A stretch of DNA of 64,000 nucleotides from Alkalilimnicola ehrlichii (lineage in GTDB: Bacteria; Pseudomonadota; Gammaproteobacteria; Nitrococcales; AK92). The DNA is taken from positions 1 to 64,000 of the forward strand of contig NZ_NFZV01000012.1 in the NCBI RefSeq assembly GCF_003399765.1. The letters run 5' to 3'. The notes under the pieces were generated by a model, which did not search any database, was not told the DNA's origin, and worked only from the letters and a program-made list of their open reading frames with translations. The position numbers and the translations under genes are program-made. Below, one piece after another: positions 1 through 11,693 of this stretch. Numbering within the stretch: the first letter of the stretch is position 1; every line of letters starts with the position of its first letter.

Positions 1-261
1 AACCGTCACCGCCTTGTGGATCTTATCCGCCGCTTATCCAGTTATCTTGAGGTGCGGGTTATGGGCAATGAGTACCGGGAGTTTAACGAGAGCTTTTTCG
101 TTGCCGACCGCCTTGCCTATCTGCACCGCCCGACCGGGGATCGCTTTGACGGCAGGGTTTGTTTTCACGACCCGCTAGCTGCCCGTCGTCTATTAGGCCT
201 ATTTGATGAAATGTGGGAATATGGAACGCATGATCCTAATTTCCGCCGTTTGCATCTATAA
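1..261 (+). CDS. C-terminal fragment of an unrecognised protein (possible DUF7931-type domain)
   Basis: The reading frame is open from the first base of the window and ends at TAA (259-261), so this is the last 86 codons of a gene starting upstream. The visible part is rich in Arg, Phe and Asp and contains the segments EYREFNESFFVADR and YLHRPTGDRFDGR, ending DPNFRRLHL. From memory this resembles the C-terminal domain (DUF7931, phospholipase-D-like) that follows acetyltransferase domains in gammaproteobacteria, but the catalytic part is not in view and the match is not secure. An in-frame GTG at 16 is not a convincing start because the homologous-looking sequence continues upstream of it. Confidence 0.45.
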   Translation, partial: NRHRLVDLIRRLSSYLEVRVMGNEYREFNESFFVADRLAYLHRPTGDRFDGRVCFHDPLAARRLLGLFDEMWEYGTHDPNFRRLHL

Positions 262-397
262 CTTTGGCTACTCAGAGAAATTTGGAATTGCTTAGAGAAG
301 GGCCGCTTGACGCTCAGGCATCCCCGACCGAACGGGCCGTGTCGCCCTCGTCGACGAACGGTGTTTCTCTGTATTTCTCCTCGCTTCGGAGGTCAAC

Positions 398-1177
398 ATG
401 TTGCCCCAGCCATATCGTTACCTCGCGTTCATCGCATTGCTGCTATCGGCGCCGGCGATAGCCTCGAATGAGCTCGAGCTCATCGAGCTAACCTACCAGG
501 ATGCCGAAGAAATCATCCCGCTGTTGCAACCCCATGCGGCAGGCGGCGTGACGCTGAGCGGGCAAGGCAGCACCTTGATCCTACGCGGTTCCCAACACGA
601 CATCGACGGCCTGCGCACCATTATTAGCCAGCTGGATCGAGCACCTCAGGCCATCCGGGTCAGTGTTCGGAGCGACCGTTCGATGACGCAACAAAACGCT
701 GGCGGTGGGGTTCAAAGCAGCGAGCGCAGCGTTCGTGTCTATGGCACCCGTCGTGCCGACGACGGTAGCGGTACCCAAACCGTTCGGGGCGTTGCCGGTC
801 GTCCTTTGCACATCGCACGCTCCATCGCCTTACCGGTAACGGAGTTTGATATCGGGCAAGACCAGGACGGCATTCAGTACTCGCAGCGGCAGACCTACAT
901 CCATGCCGCCAACGGCTTTTACGCACGGGCACGGCTACAGGGCGAAAATGTCACGATCGATTTAATGGTCGATACCGGCGAGTTTCCGGATCGCCAATTT
1001 CAGCGTCCGCACCAAAGACAACAGTTGGTCAGCCAGGTGAGCGGCCGGGTGGGCGAGTGGATTTTGGTAGGCGAGACGATGCAGCAGGAACGTCAAAGCG
1101 ACGATAGCATGGTATATCGAAGCCGTCGGCGCGGTTTGGAAGACAATCAAATCTGGTTAAGGGTAGAGCGTCTATAA
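398..1177 (+). CDS. Exported protein with secretin-N-type (STN/NolW-like) domain
   Basis: A 259-residue protein preceded by a good ribosome site (GGAGGT seven bases before ATG). Residues 1-23 form a signal peptide with hydrophobic core and AIA|S-type cleavage site, so it should enter the periplasm. Residues about 24-90 (ELIELTYQDAEEIIPLL, then GSTLILRGSQHDIDGL and IISQLDRAPQAI) have the beta-alpha-beta pattern of the short N domains of type II/III secretins and PilQ. The rest is a beta-rich tail with no secretin gate, so it is not itself a pore. Role unknown; such proteins may bind a secretin or outer-membrane partner (inference). It is a single-gene unit, convergent with nudF and separated from it by a long hairpin. 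Confidence 0.6.
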   Translation: MLPQPYRYLAFIALLLSAPAIASNELELIELTYQDAEEIIPLLQPHAAGGVTLSGQGSTLILRGSQHDIDGLRTIISQLDRAPQAIRVSVRSDRSMTQQNAGGGVQSSERSVRVYGTRRADDGSGTQTVRGVAGRPLHIARSIALPVTEFDIGQDQDGIQYSQRQTYIHAANGFYARARLQGENVTIDLMVDTGEFPDRQFQRPHQRQQLVSQVSGRVGEWILVGETMQQERQSDDSMVYRSRRRGLEDNQIWLRVERL

Positions 1178-1189
1178 CGACTGGATTCG

Positions 1190-1235
1190 GTTATCGCCGG
1201 CCAGCATGCCGATTAGCGTGCTGGCCGGCGATAAC
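1190..1235. terminator. Bidirectional hairpin between convergent genes
   Basis: Near-perfect inverted repeat: GTTATCGCCGGCCAGCA pairs with TGCTGGCCGGCGATAAC around a 12-base loop. It lies between the stop of the secretin-N-like gene and the stop of nudF on the other strand. There is no long T-tract on either side, so termination is inferred from position and stem strength. Confidence 0.6.
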
Positions 1236-1242
1236 GTAACGT

Positions 1243-1845
1243 TCAGTCGTCGCCCCATAAATCCTGAACCCGCTCACGGTTAAGCGCTAGCCACTGCAGA
1301 GCGATGATTGGCATGGCGGAGTTGATCACGCCGGTCTCTATCATGTTCATAGCCGCGTCGAAAGAGACCACATGGACTTGTATATCTTCGCCTTCGTCCG
1401 CCAAGCCATGCACGCCGCCTAAACCTTTTGTATTCGCCTGTGCGCAAAAGACGGCGACCTTTTCCGAGCTGCCGCCGGGGCTGACGTAATAGTCGCAAAT
1501 GGGGATCAACTCCCCCAGGCGACAATCGGCTTCTTCCAACGACTCGCGACGAGCGACCTGTTCCGCCGTTTGCCCCTCCTCGACCATCCCGGCAACAGTT
1601 TCCATTAACCACGGCCCGCGCGGATCTTCTAACGCACCGACCCGAAACTGTTCGACCAAAACCACTTCGTCGCGAACCGCATCGTAGGGCAGCACGCCGA
1701 CCGAGTGGCCGCGGTCGAATAGCTCTCGGGTAAGCTCCGGCCCATACCCGCCATCGAACAGCCCGTGCCGTAAGCGGTACTTTTCGATCCGGAAAAAGCC
1801 ATCGTAGGCAAGAGACCGATCCAATAGCTCGAATCGTTTATTCAT
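1243..1845 (-). CDS. nudF: ADP-ribose pyrophosphatase (Nudix hydrolase)
   Basis: A 200-residue protein of the length and layout of NudF, which hydrolyses ADP-ribose to AMP and ribose-5-phosphate. The Nudix helix runs from G86 to about C108, with the metal-binding core RESLEEA intact (R100, E101, E104, E105). Two box positions differ from the strict consensus: the first glutamate is Q92, and the glycine after EEx is D107, so activity is likely but not certain. The N-terminal beta domain (residues 1-50) matches the dimerisation domain of the family. GAGGAAG sits upstream of the ATG. It is last in a minus-strand run after cysM, the exonuclease and rlmD, with a 44-base gap from rlmD. Confidence 0.88.
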   Translation of the reverse strand: MNKRFELLDRSLAYDGFFRIEKYRLRHGLFDGGYGPELTRELFDRGHSVGVLPYDAVRDEVVLVEQFRVGALEDPRGPWLMETVAGMVEEGQTAEQVARRESLEEADCRLGELIPICDYYVSPGGSSEKVAVFCAQANTKGLGGVHGLADEGEDIQVHVVSFDAAMNMIETGVINSAMPIIALQWLALNRERVQDLWGDD

Positions 1846-1889
1846 TGGTTCTTCCTCAAGGAAAGACTGATTGATTCCTTCGCGTTTCC

Positions 1890-3218
1890 TTAAGCTCGTT
1901 CGAATAACGCGATGCTTTCGACGTGGGCCGTATGCGGAAACATATCCATAACCCCGGCCGCCCGTAAACGATACCCATACTCATGAACCAGAATGCCGGC
2001 GTCTCGCGCCAACGTCGCCGGACCGCAGGCGATATAAAGCACCCGATCGGGCTGCAAGGCAGCCACCTTCGGCATCATCTCTGCCGCGCCGGAGCGCGGC
2101 GGATCGATGAGCACTTTGTTAAACGGTTTTTGCATCCACGGCAAAGCGCTAACATCCTGCGTTAAGTCCGCGACATAAAACTCCGCATTATCGATGTTAT
2201 TGCGAATGGCATTCTCTCGGGCTCTCGCAACCAACCCGGCCTCGCCTTCGACACCCACGACGGCTCCTGCATAACGTGCCAAGGGCAGCGTGAAGTTGCC
2301 AAGGCCACAGAACAGATCGAGAATGCGATCGCCCTGGTCAGGCTGTAACAACTCGATCGCCCGCTCCACCATCAGGCGGTTGATGGGAGCATTGACCTGA
2401 GTAAAGTCCGTCGGTCGGAAGGCCAGCTCTGTCGGACCGCTCGGCAGCTCAAAGGTAAGCTCTGGATGCTCCGGCCAAACCGGCGTTACGGTCTCTTCAT
2501 TACCTGGTTGTTCGTAAAGCGCGAAATCATACTGCTCGGCAAATGCCTTCAGACGTTGATAATCCTCTGCAGAGAACGGTGCTAAGTTACGAAAAACCAA
2601 ACCAACGCGACGATCTCCGATGGCCACCTCAATCTGAGCCACCTGGTCGCGAATAGACAACCCTTCGATCAACGTCCGCAGCTCAGGCAGCTGCATGCCC
2701 ACCCGCTCATCCAACACATGGCATTCGCCGATATCGGCAACCAGTGGGCTGTGCTTCTCCCGAAAGCCGACCAACACGCCGCCCTTCTTCGGGACGACGC
2801 GCACCGCTAACCGTGCTTTTCGACGATAACCCCAAACCGGCCCCGTCAACGGGGGCAGCACCTCATCCGGAGCCACTTTCCCTACGCGTTCAAACAGCTC
2901 CAGCAACACATCCTGCTTAAATGCTATCTGCTCTTCCGGCGATAACTGCTGAAGGCTACAACCGCCGCACACGCCGAAATGCGGACATTTGGGGGCGATA
3001 CGGCGCGGCGAGCTTTCGAGAACCTCTATCACTTTACCTTCGCCTACGCTGCGGCGACGCTTCGTATACTCGAAAACAACGCGCTCGCCCGGCAGCGCGC
3101 CGTGCACGAACACGGTGCGATCATCGACATGTGCGATTCCCCGCCCTTCATGGCTCAACGCCACGATATCGGCGGTAACCGGCTCTTTGGGAAGCCGGTT
3201 TCGTCTACGTTTACCCAT
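1890..3218 (-). CDS. rlmD: 23S rRNA (uracil-5-)-methyltransferase RlmD
   Basis: 442 residues, the usual RlmD (RumA) length. Residues about 10-68 form a TRAM RNA-binding domain. The [4Fe-4S] cysteines are visible as C78, C84 and C87 (CPHFGVCGGC) plus C166. The C-terminal half is the SAM-dependent methyltransferase with DLFCGLGNFTLPLA, IDPPRSG, and the catalytic-cysteine motif YIACGPATLARD near residue 397. The family methylates U1939 of 23S rRNA. It starts six bases after the stop of the upstream exonuclease gene, so the two are probably co-transcribed. In Pseudomonas the same gene sits near cysM and gacS, as here. Confidence 0.95.
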   Translation of the reverse strand: MGKRRRNRLPKEPVTADIVALSHEGRGIAHVDDRTVFVHGALPGERVVFEYTKRRRSVGEGKVIEVLESSPRRIAPKCPHFGVCGGCSLQQLSPEEQIAFKQDVLLELFERVGKVAPDEVLPPLTGPVWGYRRKARLAVRVVPKKGGVLVGFREKHSPLVADIGECHVLDERVGMQLPELRTLIEGLSIRDQVAQIEVAIGDRRVGLVFRNLAPFSAEDYQRLKAFAEQYDFALYEQPGNEETVTPVWPEHPELTFELPSGPTELAFRPTDFTQVNAPINRLMVERAIELLQPDQGDRILDLFCGLGNFTLPLARYAGAVVGVEGEAGLVARARENAIRNNIDNAEFYVADLTQDVSALPWMQKPFNKVLIDPPRSGAAEMMPKVAALQPDRVLYIACGPATLARDAGILVHEYGYRLRAAGVMDMFPHTAHVESIALFERA

Positions 3219-3224
3219 GGAAGA

Positions 3225-4019
3225 TCATCCTATTACGGATGCCGGCTCGGGGTCCCAAGCGGCAAGAAATTCGGCAAAGTGGGGCTTCTCCTCGGCTTCC
3301 AGGGTATCGCGCACAAGTCGGGATTCTCGACGATAACCGTTATCGTCGAGCTGACCGCGCATCAGCTGGAAGCGCAAGTAAAGCAGATAGGTGTTGAGCA
3401 CGTCCGTCTCGCAGTAATCCCGAACGATACCGAACTGACCTTGGCGAATGCACTCCCACACTTTATCGCCGCTCATCCCCAGCTTTCCCGGAAAACCGCA
3501 GAGTGTGGCCATTTCGTCCAGGCGTACGCTGGCCCGCGGCTGATACCCGGCCAACACATCCATCAAATCGGTATGCCGTTCGTGAAAGCGGCTAAGATAA
3601 TTGTTCCACCGGAAGCTTTGATCGTTGGCGCCGTTTTCCCAATAACGGGGAGCTGCGACACCATGCCGAAGCGCCCGGTAATGCAATACCGGCAAATCAA
3701 AACCGCTGCCGTTCCAGGAAACGAGAGTCGGCGTATAGCGGTCGATCCCATCGAAGAAGCGTTCGATAACCTCCTTCTCGGTGCTGCCGGCATCGCCTAG
3801 CGACCATACTTTGAAACGCTCGCCCAACCGGGCAGCGATGGAAATGACGGAGATTCTGTGTAGGTGGTGACGGAGAAAATCCGAGCCGCCGCTTTCCTGC
3901 CGCCGGCGGGCGAACATAGCGTCGGCGACGGCCGTATCGTCTAAGCCGTCGAGACCGTATAAGCGACGCCCACCTTCTACATCCGGCACCGTTTCAATGT
4001 CGAACACAAAAACATTCAT
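3225..4019 (-). CDS. Predicted 3'-5' exonuclease, PolB-like family
   Basis: 264 residues. Exo I motif with the metal-binding pair D7/E9 (FDIETVPD), Exo II around SWNGSGFDLPVL, and Exo III YCETDVLNTYLL mark a DnaQ-fold 3'-5' exonuclease of the kind related to DNA polymerase B exonuclease domains (Pfam DNA_pol_B_exo2). No polymerase domain is attached. Substrate and pathway are not known for this group; a role in DNA repair or turnover is inference. It lies between cysM (21-base gap) and rlmD (six-base gap) on the same strand. Confidence 0.85.
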   Translation of the reverse strand: MNVFVFDIETVPDVEGGRRLYGLDGLDDTAVADAMFARRRQESGGSDFLRHHLHRISVISIAARLGERFKVWSLGDAGSTEKEVIERFFDGIDRYTPTLVSWNGSGFDLPVLHYRALRHGVAAPRYWENGANDQSFRWNNYLSRFHERHTDLMDVLAGYQPRASVRLDEMATLCGFPGKLGMSGDKVWECIRQGQFGIVRDYCETDVLNTYLLYLRFQLMRGQLDDNGYRRESRLVRDTLEAEEKPHFAEFLAAWDPEPASVIG

Positions 4020-4040
4020 AACCGTAGCAACCGCTGGCTA

Positions 4041-4934
4041 TTAGTCCGGAAACACGCCGGTGGACAGGTACCGGTCGCCCCGGTCGCAAACGATGCTGAC
4101 AATAGTTGCATTGTCGACTTCTGAGGCAAGCCTTAAGGCAGCCGCCAACGCCCCTCCTGAGGAGATGCCCGCCATGATCCCCTCGCGAGCGGCTAATTGT
4201 CGGGTCGTCTCTTCTGCATCCGCTTGGCTGACATCGATGATGCGATCAACCCTTTCCGGTTGATAAATCTTGGGCAGATAAGCTTCCGGCCAGCGCCGAA
4301 TGCCCGGGATACTAGACCCCTCTTCGGGCTGAACACCAACGATTTGAATCGCGGGGTTTTGCTCCTTGAGATACTTCGACACCCCCATAATGGTGCCGGT
4401 CGTCCCCATGGAACTGACAAAGTGCGTGATCTCCCCGCCGGTATCGCGCCAAATCTCAGGGCCGGTTCCCTGTACATGAGCGATGGGATTATCCGGGTTG
4501 GCGAACTGATTCAGCAGTTTGCCTTGCCCTTCCGCTTGCATGCGCTCCGCCAAATCGCGCGCGCCCTCCATGCCTTCGGATTGCGGAACCAACACGAGCT
4601 CGGCGCCGTAGGCTCGCATTGAAGCGCGCCGCTCGGAACTCATATTGTCCGGCATGATAAGGATCATCCGGTAGCCACGAATAGCCGCCGCCATTGCCAA
4701 AGCAATGCCCGTGTTGCCACTGGTCGCCTCAATTAACGTGTCCCCCGGCGCAATATCGCCGCGCTCTTCGGCCCGCCGGATCATGCTAAGCGCCGGCCGA
4801 TCTTTTACCGAGCCGGCCGGGTTGTTCCCCTCCAGCTTCAGCAAAATACGGTTAGAGGACGCCGGGTCGAGCATACGCTGCAACCGGACTAACGGGGTAT
4901 TGCCAACAAAATCTTCTAGGGTTGGGTACTGCAT
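4041..4934 (-). CDS. cysM: Cysteine synthase B
   Basis: 297 residues, PLP-dependent O-acetylserine sulfhydrylase of the CysM type. K44 in NPAGSVKDRPAL is the Schiff-base lysine; the asparagine loop TSGNTG (71-76) binds the substrate carboxylate; GTTGTIMGVSKYLKE binds the PLP phosphate. The family makes cysteine (CysM can also use thiosulfate). It heads a minus-strand cluster with the exonuclease, rlmD and nudF and is divergent from the barA-type kinase; the 183-base gap should hold both promoters. Confidence 0.94.
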   Translation of the reverse strand: MQYPTLEDFVGNTPLVRLQRMLDPASSNRILLKLEGNNPAGSVKDRPALSMIRRAEERGDIAPGDTLIEATSGNTGIALAMAAAIRGYRMILIMPDNMSSERRASMRAYGAELVLVPQSEGMEGARDLAERMQAEGQGKLLNQFANPDNPIAHVQGTGPEIWRDTGGEITHFVSSMGTTGTIMGVSKYLKEQNPAIQIVGVQPEEGSSIPGIRRWPEAYLPKIYQPERVDRIIDVSQADAEETTRQLAAREGIMAGISSGGALAAALRLASEVDNATIVSIVCDRGDRYLSTGVFPD

Positions 4935-5117
4935 ACGCTCATTTTACTGTGCTTTTTACGGACAATGCCATGACAAACTGTTCTCCGCTGCCTGCGCAAA
5001 ATGCTATCGTCGGGTATCATCCCCTACTGAGATTGTAGGGCATTGCGAATAGCTCGCACGGTGACTTATATGCTCGGCGTCATAAACCCCATAACGCACG
5101 GTAACGACTGAGACCTA

Positions 5118-7618
<2,501 letters not shown>

Positions 7619-7657
7619 TATGCCTTTCGCTATGTCGCCGGCCTTTTTCAAGAGGCC

Positions 7658-8044
7658 TTAATCGCCCGTCAGCACGACGAAAGCGACCGCATAATGACGC
7701 TCGTCGCTGACGCTCAGCTCGCTCCCGGTAATGCCGAGTTCGGCACAACGGCGGGCTGCCGCAGCATGGAAGCGCAATAGCGGTTTCCCTCGCTCGTCAT
7801 GCACCGTTTCGATATCGCTAAAACGTATACCGTCGGCGATACCCGTTCCCAACGCTTTAGCAGCGGCTTCCTTCGTCGCAAAACGCTTTGCTAAATAGCG
7901 GCCTGATCCGCCTTTCTCGCGCCACTTCGCGAGTTCGCCAGCGGCGAGTAGGCGCGTTGCAAAACGCTCGCCCTGCCGTTCAAGAATCGCCTCGATCCGG
8001 CCGATTTCCACCACGTCAGTGCCTATGCCGGCAATTCTACTCAT
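7658..8044 (-). CDS. acpS: Holo-[acyl-carrier-protein] synthase
   Basis: 128 residues, standard AcpS size. The Mg-binding motif [11 protein letters not shown] (Asp at 9) and the second motif [20 protein letters not shown] are present. The enzyme transfers phosphopantetheine from CoA to a serine of acyl carrier protein. The start overlaps the pdxJ stop by four bases (ATGA), so it is translationally coupled as the last gene of the lepA-lepB-rnc-era-recO-pdxJ-acpS run. It ends 39 bases from the stop of the convergent barA gene. Confidence 0.95.
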   Translation of the reverse strand: MSRIAGIGTDVVEIGRIEAILERQGERFATRLLAAGELAKWREKGGSGRYLAKRFATKEAAAKALGTGIADGIRFSDIETVHDERGKPLLRFHAAAARRCAELGITGSELSVSDERHYAVAFVVLTGD

Positions 8045-8784
8045 TGCCGAGCTTCCAACATCAAGCGCTTCATATCGGAAACGGCCTGTGCTAAGCCGCT
8101 AAATACGGCACGGGCTATGAGGGCGTGCCCGATATTGAGTTCGTTAATCTCCGCCAGCGCCGCGATGGGCTTCACATTGTGATAATGCAGCCCATGGCCG
8201 GCGTTGACGATCAACCCCAGCTCCGCCGCTAAACGGGCACTGCCAGCGATCCTGGTTAGCTCTTTCTCCCGTACACGCGCCGCGTTTGCCTCGGCATACG
8301 CCCCCGTATGCAACTCAATCACCGGCGCTCCGACGGCCACCGCAGCCCGAATTTGATCCGGCTCCGGGTCGATAAATAACGACACCTGAATACCGGCCGC
8401 TGCCAAGCGCTGACAGGCCTCTTTTACCCGCGCCTGCTGCCCCGCAACATCGAGCCCGCCTTCTGTTGTCAGCTCCTCGCGCCGCTCAGGGACAAGGCAG
8501 CAGTCTTGCGGCCGGATGCGCTCGGCGATGGCAAGCATTTCCTCGGTAACCGCCATTTCTAAGTTCATCCGGGTATGCAGTAACTCCCGCAGCACTTCGA
8601 CGTCCCGGTCTTGAATATGTCGCCGATCCTCGCGTAGGTGCAACGTAATACCGTCCGCACCGGCCTGCTCAGCCGTTAACGCAGCATGAACGGGATCCGG
8701 GTAACGGGTTCCTCGCGCCTGTCGCAAAGTCGCCACGTGATCGATGTTAACGCCCAGTTTGATGTCTTGCTGACTACCGCTCAT
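8041..8784 (-). CDS. pdxJ: Pyridoxine 5'-phosphate synthase
   Basis: Condenses 1-deoxyxylulose-5-phosphate with 3-amino-2-oxopropyl phosphate to form pyridoxine phosphate. 247 residues from the ATG at 8784, which follows GAGGAG; an in-frame ATG 24 codons upstream lies inside recO and has no comparable site. Family signatures are [17 protein letters not shown] at the N-terminus, HLREDRRHI, and the late [12 protein letters not shown]. It is co-directional with recO (28-base gap) and acpS (overlap). Confidence 0.95.
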   Translation of the reverse strand: MSGSQQDIKLGVNIDHVATLRQARGTRYPDPVHAALTAEQAGADGITLHLREDRRHIQDRDVEVLRELLHTRMNLEMAVTEEMLAIAERIRPQDCCLVPERREELTTEGGLDVAGQQARVKEACQRLAAAGIQVSLFIDPEPDQIRAAVAVGAPVIELHTGAYAEANAARVREKELTRIAGSARLAAELGLIVNAGHGLHYHNVKPIAALAEINELNIGHALIARAVFSGLAQAVSDMKRLMLEARQ

Positions 8785-8812
8785 GTTTATCTCCTCAAAC
8801 CTTACGCTGGCA

Positions 8813-9544
8813 CTAGCGTTTACGACCTTCCTGCCGCTGGCCGAGACGCTGCGCATACAGCTCCCGGCTCTTTAACGGTTTGTCGCCAAGCTGTGCCGAT
8901 AGCGCATGGCGCATCAAATGCTTCACTTCACGACGTTGAATAGGCGAATCAAGCTGCTCTGCTGCTAAGGCTAACAGGCTAGTGCCGTGTATCGGCAATG
9001 CAGGCCGCATACCTGCGCGTACAGGGCCTTGTTCGAGGCGGTAATCGTAAAGCACGTCAGGCTCAATCGGTTCGCCTTCGATATCGGTATCGAGCAACAA
9101 ACCGTAGCCGAGCTCAGCCAGCAAACGTTTCTCGAAGAGCCGCAGCGTATCGCCTTCCGCGCCCCCTTCCGCTAACAGCTTCAGGGTTTCCCGATAGGCG
9201 TCATAAAGCTCGGGGTGAGGGTCTTCGCGGCGCACGAGACGCAGCAATACCTCGTTTAGGTAAAACCCGCTGAGAATGCGTTTGCCGGACAAGGACATCG
9301 GCATCCCTTTCGGCTCTACACCGCTTAGCTGACCGAGTTCGCCTCGGCTTTGCCAAGATAACAGTAGCTCGCCGAAAGGTTGCAACAATCCGCGCCGACG
9401 TGAACGAGGGCTACGCACACCCCGCGCAACGACCCCCACCCGCCCCAGTTCCCGGGTGAACAATTCGATAATGGCGTGGTTCTCGCCATAAGCGTGCTGA
9501 TGAAGGACAAAGCCCGGTTCGAGAACAAAACGCTGTTGCTCCAC
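8813..9544 (-). CDS. recO: DNA repair protein RecO
   Basis: 243 residues, the E. coli length. N-terminal OB-fold (about 1-80, with [15 protein letters not shown]) and a helical C-terminal domain containing [16 protein letters not shown]. RecO acts with RecR to load RecA onto SSB-coated single-stranded DNA. The N-terminal basic patch needed for DNA binding ([12 protein letters not shown]) is visible. It follows era with a 46-base gap in the conserved rnc-era-recO-pdxJ order. Confidence 0.93.
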   Translation of the reverse strand: MEQQRFVLEPGFVLHQHAYGENHAIIELFTRELGRVGVVARGVRSPRSRRRGLLQPFGELLLSWQSRGELGQLSGVEPKGMPMSLSGKRILSGFYLNEVLLRLVRREDPHPELYDAYRETLKLLAEGGAEGDTLRLFEKRLLAELGYGLLLDTDIEGEPIEPDVLYDYRLEQGPVRAGMRPALPIHGTSLLALAAEQLDSPIQRREVKHLMRHALSAQLGDKPLKSRELYAQRLGQRQEGRKR

Positions 9545-9590
9545 GGTGCTGGCACTCCATCTTCTTCACTTGGCAGCGATAACGAAATAC

Positions 9591-10502
9591 TTACTCTTCG
9601 AAATAACCCAGCGACTGCAACGCACGCTCATCGTCCGACCAACCTTCGCGCACTTTAACCCATAGTTGCAGGTACACGCGGCAATCGAACAGCCCCTCCA
9701 TAGCTTCGCGGGCACTTTTGCCCACTCGCTTTAATACTTGGCCCTGGCGGCCGATCACAATAGTCTTCTGTCCGCTTCTCTCGACCCAGATCAAGGCAGC
9801 GACTTTCAACAAGCGGCCTTCGCGTTCAAACGCTTCGATTTCGACCGTTGTCGCGTATGGAACTTCCTGCCCCAGCGTGCGCATCAACTGCTCGCGGACC
9901 AACTCTGCCGCCATAAAGCGCTCGCTGCGATCCGTAACCTGCTCGTCCGGAAATAATGGCGGCGACATCGGTAAGAGCGACTTAAAGGCCTCTTCCAATG
10001 CATCGAGCTGGGTGCCTTTTGCCGCCGAAACCGGAATGACATCCGCAAAAGCGTACTTTTCGCTAAGACTCGCTATATGCGGCAAAAGCAAACTCTTGTC
10101 GCGGACTTTGTCGATTTTGTTGATAACGAGAATGACCGGAGTATCTAAACGCTTTAGCTTTTCCAGAACAAATTCGTCATCGGGCGTCCACCGAATGCCC
10201 TCGACAACGAACGCCACCACATCGACATCTTCCAATACGGTGGCCGCCGCACGATTCAAATAGCGGTTCATTGCCTTCGGCGTTTTGCTATGCAAGCCCG
10301 GTGTATCGACGTAAATGATCTGGGCATCGTCGCGATGATGAATCCCCAAAATACGATGTCGTGTCGTTTGCGGTCGTTGCGAAACGATACTGATCTTCTG
10401 ACCGATAAGTCGATTCAATAGCGTTGACTTACCGACGTTAGGACGCCCTACTAGCGCGACGAACCCGCAATTAATTTCAGCGATATCCGATTCGAAATTC
10501 AT
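9591..10502 (-). CDS. era: GTPase Era
   Basis: 303 residues. GTPase motifs G1 GRPNVGKSTLLN, G3 DTPGLH and G4 NKID are intact in the first 170 residues; the C-terminal KH domain contains IVIGRQGQVLKRVGKSAR. Era binds the 3' end of 16S rRNA and assists 30S subunit maturation. The start overlaps the rnc stop by four bases, so translation is coupled to RNase III, a typical arrangement. Confidence 0.96.
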   Translation of the reverse strand: MNFESDIAEINCGFVALVGRPNVGKSTLLNRLIGQKISIVSQRPQTTRHRILGIHHRDDAQIIYVDTPGLHSKTPKAMNRYLNRAAATVLEDVDVVAFVVEGIRWTPDDEFVLEKLKRLDTPVILVINKIDKVRDKSLLLPHIASLSEKYAFADVIPVSAAKGTQLDALEEAFKSLLPMSPPLFPDEQVTDRSERFMAAELVREQLMRTLGQEVPYATTVEIEAFEREGRLLKVAALIWVERSGQKTIVIGRQGQVLKRVGKSAREAMEGLFDCRVYLQLWVKVREGWSDDERALQSLGYFEE

Positions 10503-11174
10503 GATGCGTCAAGTAACTCCAACATAGCTTCGGCAGCGCGTTGCTCCGCTTGCCTCCGGCTGCTGCCTACACCTTCGGTCACTTTGTCATCGCCCCCAAT
10601 TTCGCATTTCACTCGGAAGCTCTGATCATGCGCTTTGCCGCTAATTTCCAGAACGCTATAGGTGGGCAACGATTGGCGTGTCGCCTGGAGATACTCCTGC
10701 AACCGGGTTTTCGGGTCTTTTAGCGACTTCACTTCAGGAAGCGTGTCTAAACGGGTGCGGTACAACCATACGATAAGCGCTCTGCAGGCGTCATAGCCGC
10801 CATCCAAATAGACGGCACCGAAGACGGCTTCCAGGGCATCGGATAAAATCGAGTCTCGACGATGCCCCCGCTTTCATCTCTCCGCTACCGAGTCGCAAAT
10901 AGGCGCCCAGATCTAACTCGCGCGCTAGCTCGGCGAGACTATCTCGGTTCACCAAGCTCGCCCGCAAGCGGCTCAGTATACCCTCCGTATCCGTCGGGCG
11001 CCGTTGGTAAAGTTCGGAGGCGATGACGAAATTGAGGATGCTGTCCCCTAAAAACTCCAGCCGCTCGTTATTAGCGCCTTGCGCGCTACGATGGGTAACC
11101 GCCTCCAGTAGCAGAGCAGACTGGTTGAATCGGTAGTTGAGCTCTTTCTGTAGTTTTTCGAGATCAGCGTTCAA
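10499..11174 (-). CDS. rnc: Ribonuclease III, frame broken at a C5 run (plus strand)
   Basis: Two frames reconstruct RNase III. The first (from 11174) contains the signature NERLEFLGDSILNFVIA with catalytic acidic residues, then runs out of frame after GEMKAG. The second resumes with the sequence expected there (ILSDALEAVFGAVYLDGGY) and the dsRNA-binding domain (DPKTRLQEYL, GVGSSRRQAEQ). The break is at the C5 run 10865-10869 on the plus strand; two added bases (or one removed) restore about 225 residues, the normal length. RNase III processes rRNA precursors. It overlaps both neighbours by four bases (DUF4845 gene and era). Probably intact in the organism. Confidence 0.92.
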
Positions 11175-11662
11175 TTGGATATAACCGTGTCGTAGCGAAA
11201 ATGTGCAATAGCATCTAGATTGCCGAACAGAGGTACACGTACTTCGTAGTCGATCACCACTTCCGTACCTCCCGGGCCAACCTGAATAGCAATGTGGTCA
11301 CGCTCAATGTGGCGAATACCGTTAATATTCAGCCGTCGGTTCAGAGACTGGGAAACCTCCCGAGCGCTAGCGCCGCGCAAGGCCGTTTCGCTGCCCATGC
11401 TATTGACTACACTGCGCACCTTCCACGCATCCATGTAAATGGGCGCCAAACGCACCGTAGCAACCACGGAAAACGAAGCGAGAACAACATAGAACACCAG
11501 CTGTATCAGGCTCGCGCCCCGCTGCCGTACCACCCTGCTCGCGGAAGAAGGCAAGGCGCCGCTAAGTTTTCCCCCCGCCAATGGCTTCGAACTCCTATCT
11601 TTGCCTTTCATCACGATGCCCTCGTGCATTTTCGTTCTATAGACTGATTTATTAGGCTGCAC
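11171..11662 (-). CDS. DUF4845 single-pass membrane protein
   Basis: 163 residues from the ATG at 11662, or 146 from the ATG at 11611, which follows GAGGGC and is perhaps the better start. One hydrophobic segment near residues 49-70 (GASLIQLVFYVVLASFSVVA) after a basic stretch suggests an N-in membrane anchor with a small periplasmic domain. Proteins of this family sit between lepB and rnc in many gammaproteobacteria, as here; the stop overlaps the rnc start. Function unknown. The segment resembles a pilin-like N-terminal helix only superficially. Confidence 0.8.
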   Translation of the reverse strand: MQPNKSVYRTKMHEGIVMKGKDRSSKPLAGGKLSGALPSSASRVVRQRGASLIQLVFYVVLASFSVVATVRLAPIYMDAWKVRSVVNSMGSETALRGASAREVSQSLNRRLNINGIRHIERDHIAIQVGPGGTEVVIDYEVRVPLFGNLDAIAHFRYDTVISN

Positions 11663-11693
11663 GAGAAGTCACCGGCTTATCGCCGGAACTTCC

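Noticed and set aside
2979-3800. 273-codon plus-strand frame across rlmD and the exonuclease gene
   Set aside because: Antisense to two real genes and crossing their boundary; no domain or ribosome site.
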